NCBI GenBank assembly: GCA_964034945.1
Contig: OZ035960.1
Location: 88,253,848-88,317,847 of the forward strand
Reading direction: 5' to 3'
From: Chrysopilus asiliformis
Taxonomy: Eukaryota > Arthropoda > Insecta > Diptera > Rhagionidae
DNA: 64,000 nucleotides
Within the stretch, counting starts at the first letter, position 1; each line of letters begins with the position of its first letter. A program made the translations under genes and the position numbers. This document shows positions 11,153 to 23,340 of the stretch, in pieces. The notes under the pieces are model-generated. The model did no database searches, was not told the DNA's origin, and worked only from the letters and a program-made list of their open reading frames with translations.

Positions 11153-12879
11153 TGAAATCATTGACTTTCCCCCTTGTTGCGTAATATACTATTGTCTTCT
11201 TATTTCAATTATTTTTTAATATATATTGAATTTAAATACTTTTAATATTAATGTCCACAATTTGTCTACAATAATGTCTACAATAGAACTGAACTGTACT
11301 AGACAACGTCGACTAAATAAAAAAAATCTCTAGACTCCACTAATGAGATAATTACTTCTGGTCAGCAATTTTTCATTGCGATAAAGTGTGCAATAATTTT
11401 TTTTTTAAATTAATACGGAATTGCAATCGGAAATTTGTATTGTTTTTAATTCAGTTGTCAAGTAATTTCAAACTCCCAACTCTACAGAATAACTCTACGA
11501 AGTTCAGTTAAAATGAAATATTACGGTTTTACACGGAGAAAAATCGTGTTTGGAATCATTTCTTTATTTTCTAGTAGGTCAAATTTCAGCAATCTCCTAT
11601 TTTTTACAAATCTTATTGCCAAAATACTTGTAACATATGCAAAATATTCGTACTGTATAGGAAAACAAAAAAAAAATCGGAAAGATTCCTCAATTGTCTG
11701 AGAAGCTTTCCTATCTAACCCTTCTAACTTTTTAGTGAAGGTATCAGAAATTTTGTGGGAATCATTTTTTGTCAAACTTGAACATTTGCAACTTTTGTCG
11801 AAATCAGTCCAAATATCTTAGGAACTGTTTCCCGTATTGGAAAAATTTGTATTATTTTTTATTGTAACGGGTCCAAACAAAATAGTAATAGTTCTAATCA
11901 AATTCGGTATTCATTCCAATTCACATAGGAACGCTTCCGACAAAAAAAGTAAATATTTCCATCACACAATGGAATCGCTTCCATTCAATTTTTGGCTGTA
12001 CATATAATTCGCATGTGAACAGCAATTGCGCTCCATTGGTTTAAAAAAGTGCCGCGACGGCAAATCTTTACTTACAAAACCCCCAACGAGCAGCGCTACT
12101 GTCTACCCAGAATTAGTAGCAAAATCCATCACGAGCGGCGCTACTAGTTGCCTATGCTAACTTTTGACAGAAAATGATGACAGCCGTCGACGCTTCCCAT
12201 TGTGGCAAGTCGGCGGCAATAGTCGACAGCAATATGCCGCCTGCCGTGCGCCGCGCCGTTGACGCTGCAATTCTGTTTAACTCTTAACCCTTTCGGCATT
12301 CCCATCACATGCGGGAAAGCCTACAAAAAATAGGAATAATTGACGAATTTGTCAAGGATGGAATAATTGACGAATTTGATAGGAATGATTGACGAATTTG
12401 ATTGGGACTATTACTATTTTTTTTATCGCGTTCCCATCAAAAAAAAAAGGAAAAAATTCTACAAAAAGGGAAGTTGTCCAAAAAATATTTGGTTTGATTC
12501 CCCAAAAATGTTTAGAATTATTCAACTATGGTTTAGAGTAATTCCCACAAATTTGTTATATTTCCACTCAACAGTAAAAGATTTTCCAATGATGATTGGA
12601 AGCGAAAAAAATTATTATAAGAACCAGTACAAATACTCGCACTGTTTCACATTAAAAAAAAAAATAATAACAAAAACCTCGTTCCCATTGACAAAATTTG
12701 TTGGCATTGTTAATTCCACAATTGTTTTATTGATTTAACAAATCCTCATTTGTAAGTTTATTTTTGTTAAAATAACATTTTTTTGTTGAACAAAAATTTC
12801 TCTCCAAAAATTATTCCAATTGACAATTTTTTTTGGAATTTTAACAAAAATTTGGTTAATTTAACAATGATTTTATTTA
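11153..12879. other. No recognisable feature
   Basis: A stretch with higher GC at about 12050-12290 is notable but has no open frame of quality. The 123-codon frame at 12367-12738 is built of A/T-rich codons (many Lys, Phe, Tyr, Ile) and has no domain. Confidence 0.35.
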
Positions 12880-13080
12880 TTTTTTTATAGTGTCAGCCAG
12901 AGCTTAGGGGAAGACCCTTTAATGACAAAGCACTGCTGAGGATGGTCAGAAAAACGAAAGGAGATGTCGATTTGTATTCTCCTTGAACTTCTGCAAAATA
13001 TAGTCCGGGAGGAACACATCGGATGGTAAATCGTTCCAAAGTCTTGTCCGAGGAATAAATTTCCCTTTGTTGATTTAACA
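12880..13080 (-). pseudogene. Non-LTR retrotransposon 3' remnant (jockey-clade RT C-terminus), copy 2
   Basis: Homologous to 5262-5420. The minus strand reads LPSDVFPPDYILQKFKENTN with frame breaks, ending in an A-rich tail (the T-rich run at 12870-12890 on the plus strand). It is more complete at its 5' side than copy 1 and is surrounded by 'gttaatttaacaatgatttt' on both sides (12857 and 13118), a possible target duplication. Confidence 0.6.
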
Positions 13081-14248
13081 AAATTATTTTGTTAGCTGAT
13101 ATAGGACAAAAATTTTGTTAATTTAACAATGATTTTATTCATATGACCAATGTTTTCTCTGAGTGCATATATCGTCATCCGAGTGGTAGAGCTTCACCAG
13201 AAAATTCGATAATGGCTCCAATTTTTTTCTCTCCGTGTACAAGTGGATCGTCGGCTCGTCGATCAACATTATTAACCCAGGTAACTGGACAAGGTCAAAT
13301 TCTATCTGAATGATTATGTTCTGTTCGATTCATTCAATTAAATGAATGAATGGGAAAAAATTGAATGCTATTATTAGCAATCAGATAAGTTTTTACTATC
13401 ATTTTGATTTTTACCTTATGGTGATCTTCTTTTTTCCTCATTTGAAATTACAGAAAGCGAAAATGTAGGAAATTATCTCTGATGATTAGAGAAATAGAAT
13501 GAGGAAATGTTGCAGATACGAATGCTTGGATACTTTGGTATATTTTTTTAAATTATTTGGACTAAAAAGTTTTGTTTTTTGTTAGAATTTTAGTTTTTAT
13601 TAATCAAAAAAAACAATTTTCTGTTATGTAGCTCTACCCAAGAAAATCTCTTCAGGCAGAATCGCTAAACGTCTGCAAAATGCTTACAAACACTTCATAA
13701 AAATCGGCTGAGTGGTTTTGGATTCTAAGCATGGTTGCCGCGGACTCTAGCTTCCGTATTCGCAATGTTAAGAAGGAAATCAAGAGATGATCATTTTACT
13801 GTGAGAAATTGAACAAAAATACATCAATTTTCTCATATGTAATATTTATAAAAAAATCAGTTAAAAAACGTAAATACTCAAATGGTGTTCAAACAAGATC
13901 ACCACATATAAGAAAAAATTTCTCGTGCACAATCTACAAATTCATATTGGCAATTAAAATTCTAACAAATATGATTAATCGGGATTTTAATCAATGATCA
14001 GGTATAAAATAGTTACACGGCAGTGTTTAAATGTCACACGACGTTAATAATAATCACAGCTATTTGAACTTTAAGATTACTTCCCATGGAATGTTTTGTA
14101 TTTTTTAAAAGCCCATAAATGTTGTATTAGCACTTGACGGAAAAAGAAATTTTATATTGGGGAAATCAGTGCAATTGGAGACTAAGATTATTTTTCCTTA
14201 AAATGTTTCAAACAGTCGAAAATTACTATAATTTTTATAAAATGTATA
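13081..14248. other. No recognisable feature
   Basis: AT-rich. A degenerate phrase at 13690-13730 ('cataaaaatcggctgagtgg') resembles arthropod retroelement 3' ends. Confidence 0.35.
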
Positions 14249-14461
14249 TAGTAGAGCCTCGGTTTGTGTACTTTTCGGTTCGTAAACTACTTTTGAACCG
14301 CAGTTCGTAAACAATGTTTCGGTTTGTGAACAAATTATGAGTTCTTGAACAGGTGTTTCGGTTTGTAAACGTTCTTTAGAAATTATTTAATTTTCTCGAC
14401 CTCTAGGATTTTTCAGCCTAAATCAACAGAAATGTTAAGTTCATGAACCGAAGTTCGACTG
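14249..14461. mobile_element. pogo/Tigger-like miniature element (213 bp)
   Basis: The left end TAGTAGAGCCTCGGTTTGTG is inverted at the right end (14438-14461, CAGTCGAACTTCGGTTCATG on the minus strand), with TA on both sides. The interior repeats 'cggtttgtgaac'-like words. Confidence 0.6.
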
Positions 14462-14564
14462 TATTCTTTTCAAATTTTATTTCGGCCAATCTACATAAAG
14501 GTCCCTTGACAATTGAAAATTTTGCCGATATTTATTTTTTAGGAGCTGACCAAAAAAATGTTAA

Positions 14565-14721
14565 GCCCAATTGCTTACGATTGAGCTTCCTCGACCAATT
14601 ACGATTGAGCTTCCTCGACCAATGATATTCAAGCTTTAATTTTCCTAAGCTTGGATCTCATGGGTCGAGAAGCTTCAATCGTATTCACAATCGTGATCGC
14701 AATCATTAGTCTTAATTGGGC
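14565..14721. mobile_element. Miniature inverted-repeat element, 'GCCCAATT' family, copy 1
   Basis: Starts GCCCAATTGC right after TTAA (14561-14564) and ends AATTGGGC before TTTA. It is nearly palindromic, sharing 'cgaccaatga' and 'gattgagcttc' with the copy at 45278-45420. The left TTAA suggests piggyBac-type mobilisation. Confidence 0.55.
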
Positions 14722-14952
14722 TTTACACTTTTATGAGGTAGAGGTTTACGCTAGTGCGACAGCGGTGTTCAATTTGATACAAAAACATAAGAAAAGCTAC
14801 AATTGCCAAGGGTCAATCGTCAAATACTCTATATGAGAACAGACAAAATGTGTACATATTTAAAAAAATCCATTTGTATGAGAGATGGAGGAGGAGTGGT
14901 CCAATTGGATTTTGATGTATGGAACGGGTATGTAAAATCTATTTCATTTGTA

Positions 14953-15515
14953 TCGGATCTTTCAATAAGGACATAACAATTTTGTATTTAAATAAAACAC
15001 AGAATAATTGAGATATCGGGCTGAAATTTATTCCAGGTGTAGTGGACGTGTTACATTTAAGTATGAAATTCGATGTCTTTCATATGGCCACCGCGAGCAC
15101 GTTTGCAGATTGATTCTTTGGAGCCAATTTTCCACCACTCTTCCACACATATCGGCCGGAACGTTGGCAATTTCGCGTTCGATATTGTTCCTGAGCTCCT
15201 CTAACGTTGTTGGCTTGTTGGCATAAACCAACGAATTAACATAACCCCATAAAAGTAAATCCAACGGCGTTAAATCGCATGAGCGAGGTGGCCATTCGAC
15301 CAGACCATTTATCGAGATTACACGATTGCGACCACCGACTCAGAATTTCGGTAGTAAGTTTTAATAATTTCCAAACGTTGCTCGTTCGTGAACTTCACCA
15401 TGATAAAAATGTGAACCTTGACTGACGTTTTAGCATTACCAGATCATAAAAAAAGTTTTAGGGTGCGTTTTTATTAAAATATAAAATTGTTATGTCCTTG
15501 TTGAAAGACCCTTTA
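14953..15515 (-). mobile_element. Internally deleted Tc1/mariner-superfamily transposon
   Basis: The ends share the inverted phrase 'caataaggacataacaattt' (left, from 14963) and its complement near 15478-15505. TA flanks fit the insertion into family A. The minus strand keeps the two extremes of a transposase and lacks the middle (see 15028-15403). Confidence 0.7.
15028..15403 (-). pseudogene. Deleted transposase of the helix-turn-helix 'DUF4817' type
   Basis: From ATG at 15403 the frame reads MVKFTNEQRLEIIKTYYRNS, the start of an insect IS630/Tc1-mariner-type transposase with an N-terminal HTH. After about 27 codons the sequence jumps to its C-terminus: a WPPRSCDLTPLDLLLWGYV-type segment, then SLVYANKPTTLEELRNNIER and VVENWLQRINLQTC, stopping at 15028. 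The internal catalytic core is missing. The surviving 'DLTPLD' aspartate is the usual third catalytic residue. Function is lost; it can only be moved in trans. It is related to, but not the same as, the N-terminus in the chimera at 46220. Confidence 0.75.
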
Positions 15516-15950
15516 TAAGGGAGGGGGAAGGAGAGGTTCGAATGGATTTTGATGTGTGCATGTGTTAGCTATGTAAAGCCCTATTCGGAATACATTTTAC
15601 CTTTATAAATTTTCCAATGCGACGCACCGTTTTCGAGAAAAATATAAAAAACTATGTCGTTTCTATCAGGCAGGTGAAAAGAATGGTCTGATTTTGCCCG
15701 TTCAAGAACTTAGCCTAGCCAGGTACGAGAAACGCAACTATACAAAATTTCAAGTCTTTAGGTCAATCCTTTCAAAAGTTATGGTGTTCACCAACGGACG
15801 GACAGATAGACGGAAATGCGGAAATCAAAATCTTTTGTCATCCCTAACACCCTGGTGTAGATCATTTTTGTGTCTAATGATTGGATCGATGCGTAACAAA
15901 CGGCATAATAAATCTAATATACTTTTATATGATTCTCATATACACTGAAC

Positions 15951-16412
15951 TAGGGATGTCAAAAAAGAACCGGTTAATCCGGTTACCCGATGTTTTTGTT
16001 TCGGTTAACCGGTTTTTTTCGGTGTTTTTTTTTTTGCACGGTTATACCCGGTGTTTTTTTTAAAAGCCAAAAAAAAAACCGATCATTCTTTTTTGTATGG
16101 AAAAATAATTTTAAACCAATTTTTGTGCAACTGATTTGTTAGAAACACTCCTTTTTAGCCACTCTAGACCAAATACAATATTATATTGTGCCATTTATGG
16201 TCTCTTAATGGATTATATGGCATTTCTTGTCTTTTGTTTGTATTATAGTGTATTTGTTGTGTCTAAGACCTAACCTACCCAATTTGAACAAAACGGTTTT
16301 TCGGTGTTTTAATAACCGGTTTTTTGGACCCGGTTAAACCGGCCCGGTTTAAACCGAAGTCTTAAAAACCGGTTTAACCGAAAACCGGTTTTTTCAAAAT
16401 TTTTACATCCCT
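15951..16412. mobile_element. hAT-like non-autonomous element rich in AACCGGTT
   Basis: The ends are TAGGGATGTCAAAAA and the inverse TTTTTACATCCCTA. Flanks are CACTGAAC (15943-15950) and CACTGAAG (16413-16420), an 8-bp duplication with one change, as hAT transposases make. The subterminal regions are packed with 'aaccggtt' words, which may be transposase binding sites. No coding region. Confidence 0.75.
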
Positions 16413-17637
16413 ACACTGAAGGGGACATATTATCAATATAACAAAAAACAACATGTTAAAAATGAATAATTTTGTGCCATTAATTCCATAATTTTTTGTA
16501 GATACAACAAAAATTTTGTTAATAAAATAAAAATCTATCGCTTGGCTTGATTTTATCTATAAGACAATTTCATTTTGTTCGTTTTATAAAATTTGATTTA
16601 TAATTTTTATATAATTTGGTTATAATTATAGAAATTTATCAAGTGAATAAATAGTTTTCATCATAAAAATATTTTATTAAAAAAAAAGATCACAAGTGAG
16701 AAATTTCCTTTTTTGTCAATCCAACAACGAGTTTTGTTAGCTGGTATTTAATAACGCTTTTGCTACATTAACGTGTATCTTTTCGATATGATCACAAATT
16801 ATTTTAAGTGTAGAGTATAAAAAAACCCGAACGGGGACAGAATTTTGTATCGAGATGTAAATGTTGGCAACCACAAATTTCCTGTAACAAACTAAGATGT
16901 TAATCAGGCCAAAAACTCCGAAATATCGAAATGATTGCTGAGAGAAAGTCTTTCCCATTTCTTTTAAAACAGTTTTTCCCACCCTCATCCGATAATTGTG
17001 TTTTAAAATTCAAATTTTTACTAAAATAATTTTAGGATGAATCACCGTCCCCAACATTCACCTAATAAAATATCGCAAATTTATTCAAATCGCTACTAAA
17101 CTTTCTGTTTTGACTTCTGGCGCAAGCCATTTTTTGGCTCTAATCCGGTTTTTTTTCTTCTTTAATTTGCATAAATATTTCGATTAAATTGACAAAAAAA
17201 CCTAACAGCAAATTAAATTTTTCGTCAAAGTGATCAATCTTGAATAATGAAACATTTGAAAGGCCTAGACTGGTTGTCTCCAAAATCCAATTTTTTGAAA
17301 AGCGAAAAGTGCGGCGCACAAGTTATAAGTAATCAAATTATACTTTTTTTTTTAATAAATCAAGAAAATATATTGTAAAAATCTTTTTTTTTTAATTTTT
17401 TGAAACAAGTATTTTGGTTAACACAAGAATAAATAAAAATAAAAGAATTTTAAAAACACAAGAAATATGACCTGTACACAAAAGTCTTTTTGTTAGACTT
17501 GATGGAGCAGGTAAACTGGATTTTCAGGTGTTGCATTCAAATTTTTTCTTCTTTCGATGTGATTCATTTGGAAAGAATTCAAAAAGGTTGAAACAAAACA
17601 TTTACAAAAATAGATAGAACGGAGAATTTTTTAATGC
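16413..17637. other. No recognisable feature
   Basis: AT-rich DNA with several 'aacaaaattttgttaa'-like words, and an 83-codon minus frame (16737-16988) without a domain. Confidence 0.35.
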
Positions 17638-17731
17638 AGTAAAACCTGTATAAGCGGGACTCGCACGGGACCAAAAAATTTGTCTGGCTTAGACAGATTT
17701 CCGGCTTACACATGATGGACCATCATAATAG
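17638..17731. repeat. Solo pogo/Tigger-like terminus
   Basis: 'CAGTAAAACCTGTATAAGCG' followed by 'gcttagacagatttccggct' resembles one end of a Tigger-like element. The partner end was not found. Confidence 0.35.
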
Positions 17732-19360
17732 AGGTGGTGAATTCCACACCAACTCATACTCGACTTGTATGGAGCTTGGAAGTCACCTCTGTTTTTTTAA
17801 CTTTTTTCATTTGGATGTTGTTAGGGACTTAAAAAAAAGTTACCCGTATTTTTTTGTTTGGCGGAATAACGCCCGGAAGGCGGAGGGGAGGGGGTCAAAG
17901 TCGGCGAAAACTGGAAATCACAAAAACTTTAAAAATTCGTAACTTCTGAACGACTTTACCGATTGTGATGATATTAAACATTTTGGAAAGGTAATTAAAT
18001 TACCTTGTCACGCAAAAATACTTTTTGACTCCCCCCCTCACTTTTATATTGTAAAATTCAATTTAGTGACAAAATTTAAAATATCTTGAGAAAGACATTT
18101 TTTTTTCTTTTGAAATTTTTTCTGTAAATACCTACCATTATACCATACAAATTCACTAAATAAAATTTGGGGGTAAATGCGTTGTTGATTTTTAAAAAAA
18201 TTTCAAAAAAATCGAATGCAAGAAAAATTTACATATTCTACTGATTTTCGATTGGTTTTTATGTTCTATGTACATAATATTAATGCAAAAGTTTTAGGAG
18301 ATTGAAATTAATTAAAAATTTATTTAAAAGAAAAAGTTTTAAATATATGGGGTGTACCCCCCTAATTGTCCATTTTTTGCGAATTACTCAAAAACGGTGC
18401 ATCTTATCAAAAAAGTCCAAGAACAAAAGTTATTTAGGATATGATTCTACATAAAACTTCCATACATCGATATCCGATTGGAATAAATTTTAAAAAATAT
18501 TGTTGAAAAGTTTGCCTTCAAAGTGAAATTTTGATACAACTGTTCGCCGTCAATCACCATACGGGTTTTGAAAAATTGCCAGATTGGCAATTATATCTTT
18601 TGTTAAGTTTAATTTGTAACACAGAGAGAATATGAGGTAAAACAACTTCAAAGAAGGTTTGAAAGTGTCAAAACACTTCCAGGATCTCAAAATTTTCACG
18701 GATTTATTCAAAACGGAAATTTTCTCAAAGTAAAAAAATTTTCTAATGGTGATATGTATATTTAAAACTTTTCTTTTAAATGAATTTCTAATTAATTTTA
18801 ATCTCCTAAAACTTTTGCAATAATATTATGTACATAAAACATAAAAACCAATCGAAAATCAGTAAAATATATGAAAAATTTTGTATTCGATTTTTTTTGA
18901 AATTTTTTTAAAAATCAACAACGCATTTACCCCCAAATTTTATTTAGCGAATTTGTAAGGTATAATGGTAGGTATTTACAGAAAAAATTTCAAAAGAAAA
19001 AAAAAATGTCTTTCTCAAGATATTTTAAATTTTGTCACTAAATTGAATTTTACAATATAAAAGTGAGGGGGGGAGTCAAAAAGTATTTTTGTGTGACAAG
19101 GTAATTTAATTACCTTTCCAAAATGTTTAATATCATCACAATCGGTAAAGCCGTTCAGAAGTTACGAATTTTTAAAGTTTTTGTGATTTCCAGTTTTCGC
19201 CGACTTTGACCCCCTCCCCTCCGCCTACCGGACGTTATTCCGCCAAACAAAAAAATACGGGTAACTTTTTTTTAAGTCCCTAACAACATCCAAATGAAAA
19301 AAGTTAAGAAATCGAACATGACTGTAAACGTGAGTATGAGTTGAGGTGGAGTTCACCAGG
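17732..19360. repeat. Large inverted repeat flanking a family B fragment
   Basis: The left arm of about 0.6 kb (17732-18345) is inverted at about 18760-19360. Pairing positions sum to 37104 (for example 17881 with 19223). Identity is very high in the inner 0.5 kb and drops toward the outer tips. The loop carries a partial family B copy (18350-18610) and AT-rich DNA. No gene is visible. A large foldback element is the best reading. Confidence 0.75.
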
Positions 19361-20010
19361 TATATTAGATTTAGTATACCGTTTGTAAAGCATCGAACCA
19401 ATCATCGAACACAAGGGTGTTAGGGATGACAAAAGATTTTGATTTCCGCATGTCCGTCCATCTCTCTGTCTGTCTGTCCATCTGTGTGTCCATCTGTCTG
19501 TCCGTCCATCTGTCTGTCAGCCTGTCTCTCTGTCCGTCTGTCTGTCTGTCCGTGAACACCATAACTTTCGAAAGGATTGAGCTAGAGACTTAAAATTTTG
19601 TATAGCTGCGTTTCTCGTAAATAGCAAAGATAAGTTCTTGAACGGGAAAAATTGAACCATTCTTTCCCCCTCCCCCATACAAACGAAACCATTTTTTTGC
19701 GATTTTCTTGAAAACGGCGATTCATATTGAGAAATTTTCTAAGAATAGGGCATAACTCACACATACATCAAATCCCAATCGAACCTATGCTTCCCCCCTC
19801 TCCCATTCAAATGAAGTACTTTTTTCCTGTTTTCTCGAAAACGGTGCATCGTATAGAAAAATTTATAATAATGAAATGTGTTTAGAATATGATTTTACAT
19901 AACTTATCCGTACATCAAAATCCAATCGGACCTCCCACATACAAATTGATTTTTTTTTCTATCTTCTCGAATACGGTGAGTCGTATTGAAAAATTTATAA
20001 AGGTAAAATC
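19361..20010 (-). repeat. Family A repeat, minus orientation, with a GTCY array
   Basis: Contains 'acacaagggtgttaggga', a GTCY run of about 105 bp at 19449-19553, 'ggattgagctagagactt', and two or three modules of about 145 bp, all inverted relative to 4565-5240. It directly adjoins the outer edge of the large inverted repeat. Confidence 0.7.
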
Positions 20011-21048
20011 TGTTGCCTGTGTGAGGAAATGGGACGGAATCACAGTTTCTCCTTCACACTAATGTTAGTAAATGTAATTAAAATTAAGTTAATTCCTTTC
20101 AAAAACGAAGCAAGATCTTTTGTGTGCCCCCTCTCTCCTGTTCTAAACTATTGAATGAATTTAATGTCAGTTTTACAATTTTTAATGTCAATTAGTAATG
20201 TTTAAATGTTAAAAATTATTACGCCAACGTTTGGCCAGGGGCGTAACTAGAAATTTTTGCCAACCGAAACTTTAAGGACCTTGTTTTCGAGAATTGGCCT
20301 TTGGGATCTGCAAAACCTCTTACATTTAAGCGCACTAAATTAGTTTTGATTTGATTTTCGCTATTGGGTAAAACTATTCTTGACAAGTGTTGAGTGCACA
20401 AAATGTGCAATGTTTCCCAACTTTTATTCAATTTCGTTAACATATTGTGAGGAGTTCACTATTGCGTAATTCCTCGCCTGAATGGACGCTAATATAACTG
20501 CTAATTACTAAAAACCATTCAATATTTGCTACAGAATGAAGAAAATATCTCCAAACACTTTTTTGACGTCGTAAAAATTGTTAGTTTTTAAAAAATTCTG
20601 ACAAAAAGGCATTTTTTTAACCGATTAATATAGGCTGCAAAAATATTGTTTCGTTAACCCAATGTTTGAATAAAAATTACAGATCATTCACATAAAAGTA
20701 AACATTCTTTAAAAACATAATTTATACGAATTTGCAATTTATATATTTTTAAATGGGATATCAATTGCCATGCGCCTTTAGTGTTTTGTTTTATAGGAGA
20801 AAGCAGTCGACCAGTTAATTTGGCACACCTACAGACGATGACGACAATCCAAAAAATCTCCACAACTTCTGATTCAAGAGATGAAGAACAAATTTACACA
20901 TAATATTAAAACTTCACGCTGTGTGTGCATTTGAAGTGAATTGTGTAACGCAGATATAGTAAAACGCCCGCAAAATAAATATGGATAATGCAAATATGAT
21001 CACTGATTTAGAAACAATTACGAGTATTTAAGAAAAAAAAATTCGTAA
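20011..21048. other. No recognisable feature
   Basis: AT-rich. The 74-codon minus frame at 20219-20443 has no domain. Confidence 0.35.
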
Positions 21049-21318
21049 CCCTTAACTGTGGACGTGGGGTCCCGCAGGACTCTCGTTTTTTTCGATTTAT
21101 ATGAATCGAAAACTTCTCCCCAATTCTCCCACCCACAATAAAAGTTGATTGCTTATAAATAAATTCCTTTTATTTAGACCTGTAAACAAGCCTCAGTCGT
21201 TTTATTTTACAGCTTGATTATTATTTCTTGAAAACACTCAAAATCAAGTATAGAGGTCTTTGAGACTCCAAGTCGATGGAATTATGAAACATAAATCACA
21301 TCCATAGTTAAAGGTTAA
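21049..21318. mobile_element. Possible miniature inverted-repeat element
   Basis: 'CCTTAACTGTGGACGTG' on the left and the inverse of 'CCTTTAACTATGGATGTG' on the right suggest diverged terminal repeats about 270 bp apart. No clear target duplication. Confidence 0.35.
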
Positions 21319-22149
21319 TCAAAATTTTACCTAAATTATTCGATTGAAATTCATATAAGCTGTGTTAATTGTTTAAAAATCCTTTAATGAGGAACTTTAG
21401 TAATTGGGTTGTGTAGAAATTACTGATGATTTTAATTGGTTGAATATTTTTAGTGTTGTTGCATCAATAAAATTTAGACATTTTATCTCTCGAAAAACCG
21501 TTAGTTTGTAAGCAATTCGCAAAGATCTATTTTTTTACTTTTTAATGAAAAGATCTATATAAGATAATGGTAAAACACAAAAATGTAAATGTTTATTCAA
21601 TTAATCTCATGCATGGATATACCAAAAAACCGTTAGTTTTCGAAATAATCGCAAAAAATTAATTTTTTTAAGTAACGGTATATTTCGAGAACGACTTGAG
21701 ATACGGAGTTCTAGTCAAAGAGAAAAGTCTCCAACATTTATCATACATAAGACTGCTGGAAATGCGTTTTTTCGGAGTAAATCGAGAAAAACGAAATTGC
21801 GATTTTTGAAAAACCGCCATTTTGGATACTTCCGGTTAACGGATTTCCACCAAAAGTTGATAGGATCGTCCCATTTCAGGACCCAACATGCCTATAAAAT
21901 TTCATGGCTCTAGCTTTATTAGTTTTTGAGAAATCTTGTACACAGACTGACAGACAAACTGACAGACTGACAGACAGAACGACATTTTTTAAAAGCTTTT
22001 ATTTAGCTTGCCTTCGTGTCTGTCTGTTTGTCTGTTTGTCAGATCAAATCTTGCAACCCAATTTTGACCCACTTCCACTTGTCCGATTGACTTGAAATTT
22101 TGCACACTTATATAAGTCCGATGACAATACAATATTTTCACTACTTCGT

Positions 22150-22880
22150 CCTTGTAAGGATAACGGAAGGTCCTGTAAGGATAACGTGATTATCCTTTTC
22201 TCCAAATTTTCCGGAAAAAAATCTATTCTGGGGGTTTTTGGGGTCGCTGAATCCGAATCTGTCATTAAAAAATCAGTAAGGATAACGGAAGGTCCTGTAA
22301 GGATAACGTGATTATCCTTTTCTCCAAATTTTCCGGAAAAAAATCTATTCTGGGGGTTTTTGAGGTCACTGAATCCGAATCTGTCATTAAAAAGTCTGTA
22401 AGGATAACGGAAGGTCCTGTAAGGATAACGTGATTATCCTTTTCTCCAAATTTTCCGGAAAAAAATCTATTCTGGGGGTTTTTGAGGTCGCTAAATCCGA
22501 ATCTGCCATTAAAAAGTCTGTAAGGATAACGGAAGGTCCTGTAAGGATAACGTGATTATCCTTTTCTCCAAATTTTTCGGAAAAAAATCTATTCTGGGGG
22601 TTTTTGAGGTCGCTAAATCCGAATCTGCCATTAAAAAGTCTGTAAGGATAACGGAATGTCCTGTAAGGATAACGTGATTATCCCTTTCTCCAAATTTTCC
22701 GGAAAAAAATCTATTTTGGGGGTTTTTGGGGTCGCTGAATCCGAATCTGTCACTAAAAAGTCTGTAAGGATAACGGAAGGTCCTGTAAGGATAACGTGAT
22801 TATCCTTTTCTCCAAATTTTCCGGAAAAAATCTATTCTGGGGGTTTTTGGGGTCGCTGAATACGATTCTCAAGTTAAAAA
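22150..22880 (+). repeat. Tandem array, 122-bp unit, six copies
   Basis: The phrase 'ggaaggtcctgtaaggataa' starts at 22165, 22287, 22409, 22531, 22653 and 22775, exactly 122 bp apart. Each unit holds 'gtgattatcc', 'ccaaattttccggaaaaaaa', 'ctgggggtttttg' and 'ctgaatccgaatctg'. Copies differ by a few bases. Single diverged units occur at about 600, 8955-9100, 45540-45610 and 46055. Confidence 0.9.
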
Positions 22881-22958
22881 GCCTGTAAGGACATCTCAAA
22901 TGTAAGGATATATATTCGAAGACTAAAAAGAACAAAATAAAAAAAAATAAAAAAAAAA

Positions 22959-23188
22959 TTTTAAAAAAAAGCTTTTATTAAAAAGAATGCACTAAAAAGA
23001 AAAAAATAATTTTCTGGACGCTGTGTATCACAAATATAAAAGCTTTTAAAAAGCGAGATAAAGCATAAAACAATAAAATAAAAATTTTTCTCGCTTTTAA
23101 AAAGCTTTTATATTTGTGATACACAGCGTCCAGAAAATTATTTTTTTCTTTTTAGTGCATTCTTTTTAATAAAAGCTTTTTTTTAAAA
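22959..23188. repeat. Perfect hairpin, about 100-bp arms, 30-bp loop
   Basis: Arms 22959-23058 and 23089-23188 are exact inverse copies (positions sum to 46147) and include 'ttttctggacgctgtgtatc'. The hairpin closes the family D insertion and abuts the resumed family C sequence. Confidence 0.85.
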
Positions 23189-23340
23189 AATTTTTTTTAT
23201 TTTTTTTTTTTTAATATGACTCCAATCGACTCAGGAGTGACCGGGAAATTTTTTTAGGCAAAATTAAGTGGTCGAAATTTTTCATGAATACAATACTTTA
23301 TTGCACTCCGTAGAAGAAAGTAATTTTTTTTTGTTTTTCA

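Larger units (their letters stand above)
14780..15940 (+). repeat. Family A repeat split by a transposon
   Basis: Left part 14780-14952 and right part 15516-15940 join into a normal family A order. The right part has 'cctagccaggtacgag', a short GACA core near 15795 and 'cctaacaccctggtgtag'. The interruption is the deleted transposon 14953-15515. Confidence 0.65.
21480..23340 (+). repeat. Family C repeat (copy 2) interrupted by a family D element
   Basis: The left part, 21480-21990, ends with 'ggatcgtcccatttcaggac', 'ttagtttttgagaaatc' and a short CTGACAGA run. The right part resumes at about 23214 ('atatgactccaatcgactca', then 'ttttttaggcaaaattaag' and 'gaatacaatactttatt'). The intervening 1.2 kb is a different element with GTCT repeats, the 122-bp array and a foldback. 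Confidence 0.7.

Noticed and set aside
12367..12738. 123-codon plus-strand frame
   Set aside because: Composition follows the AT-rich background (Lys, Phe, Tyr, Ile) and no motif is visible.
22150..22880. CRISPR-like array
   Set aside because: Units are full 122-bp tandem copies with no unique spacers, in a eukaryotic genome.
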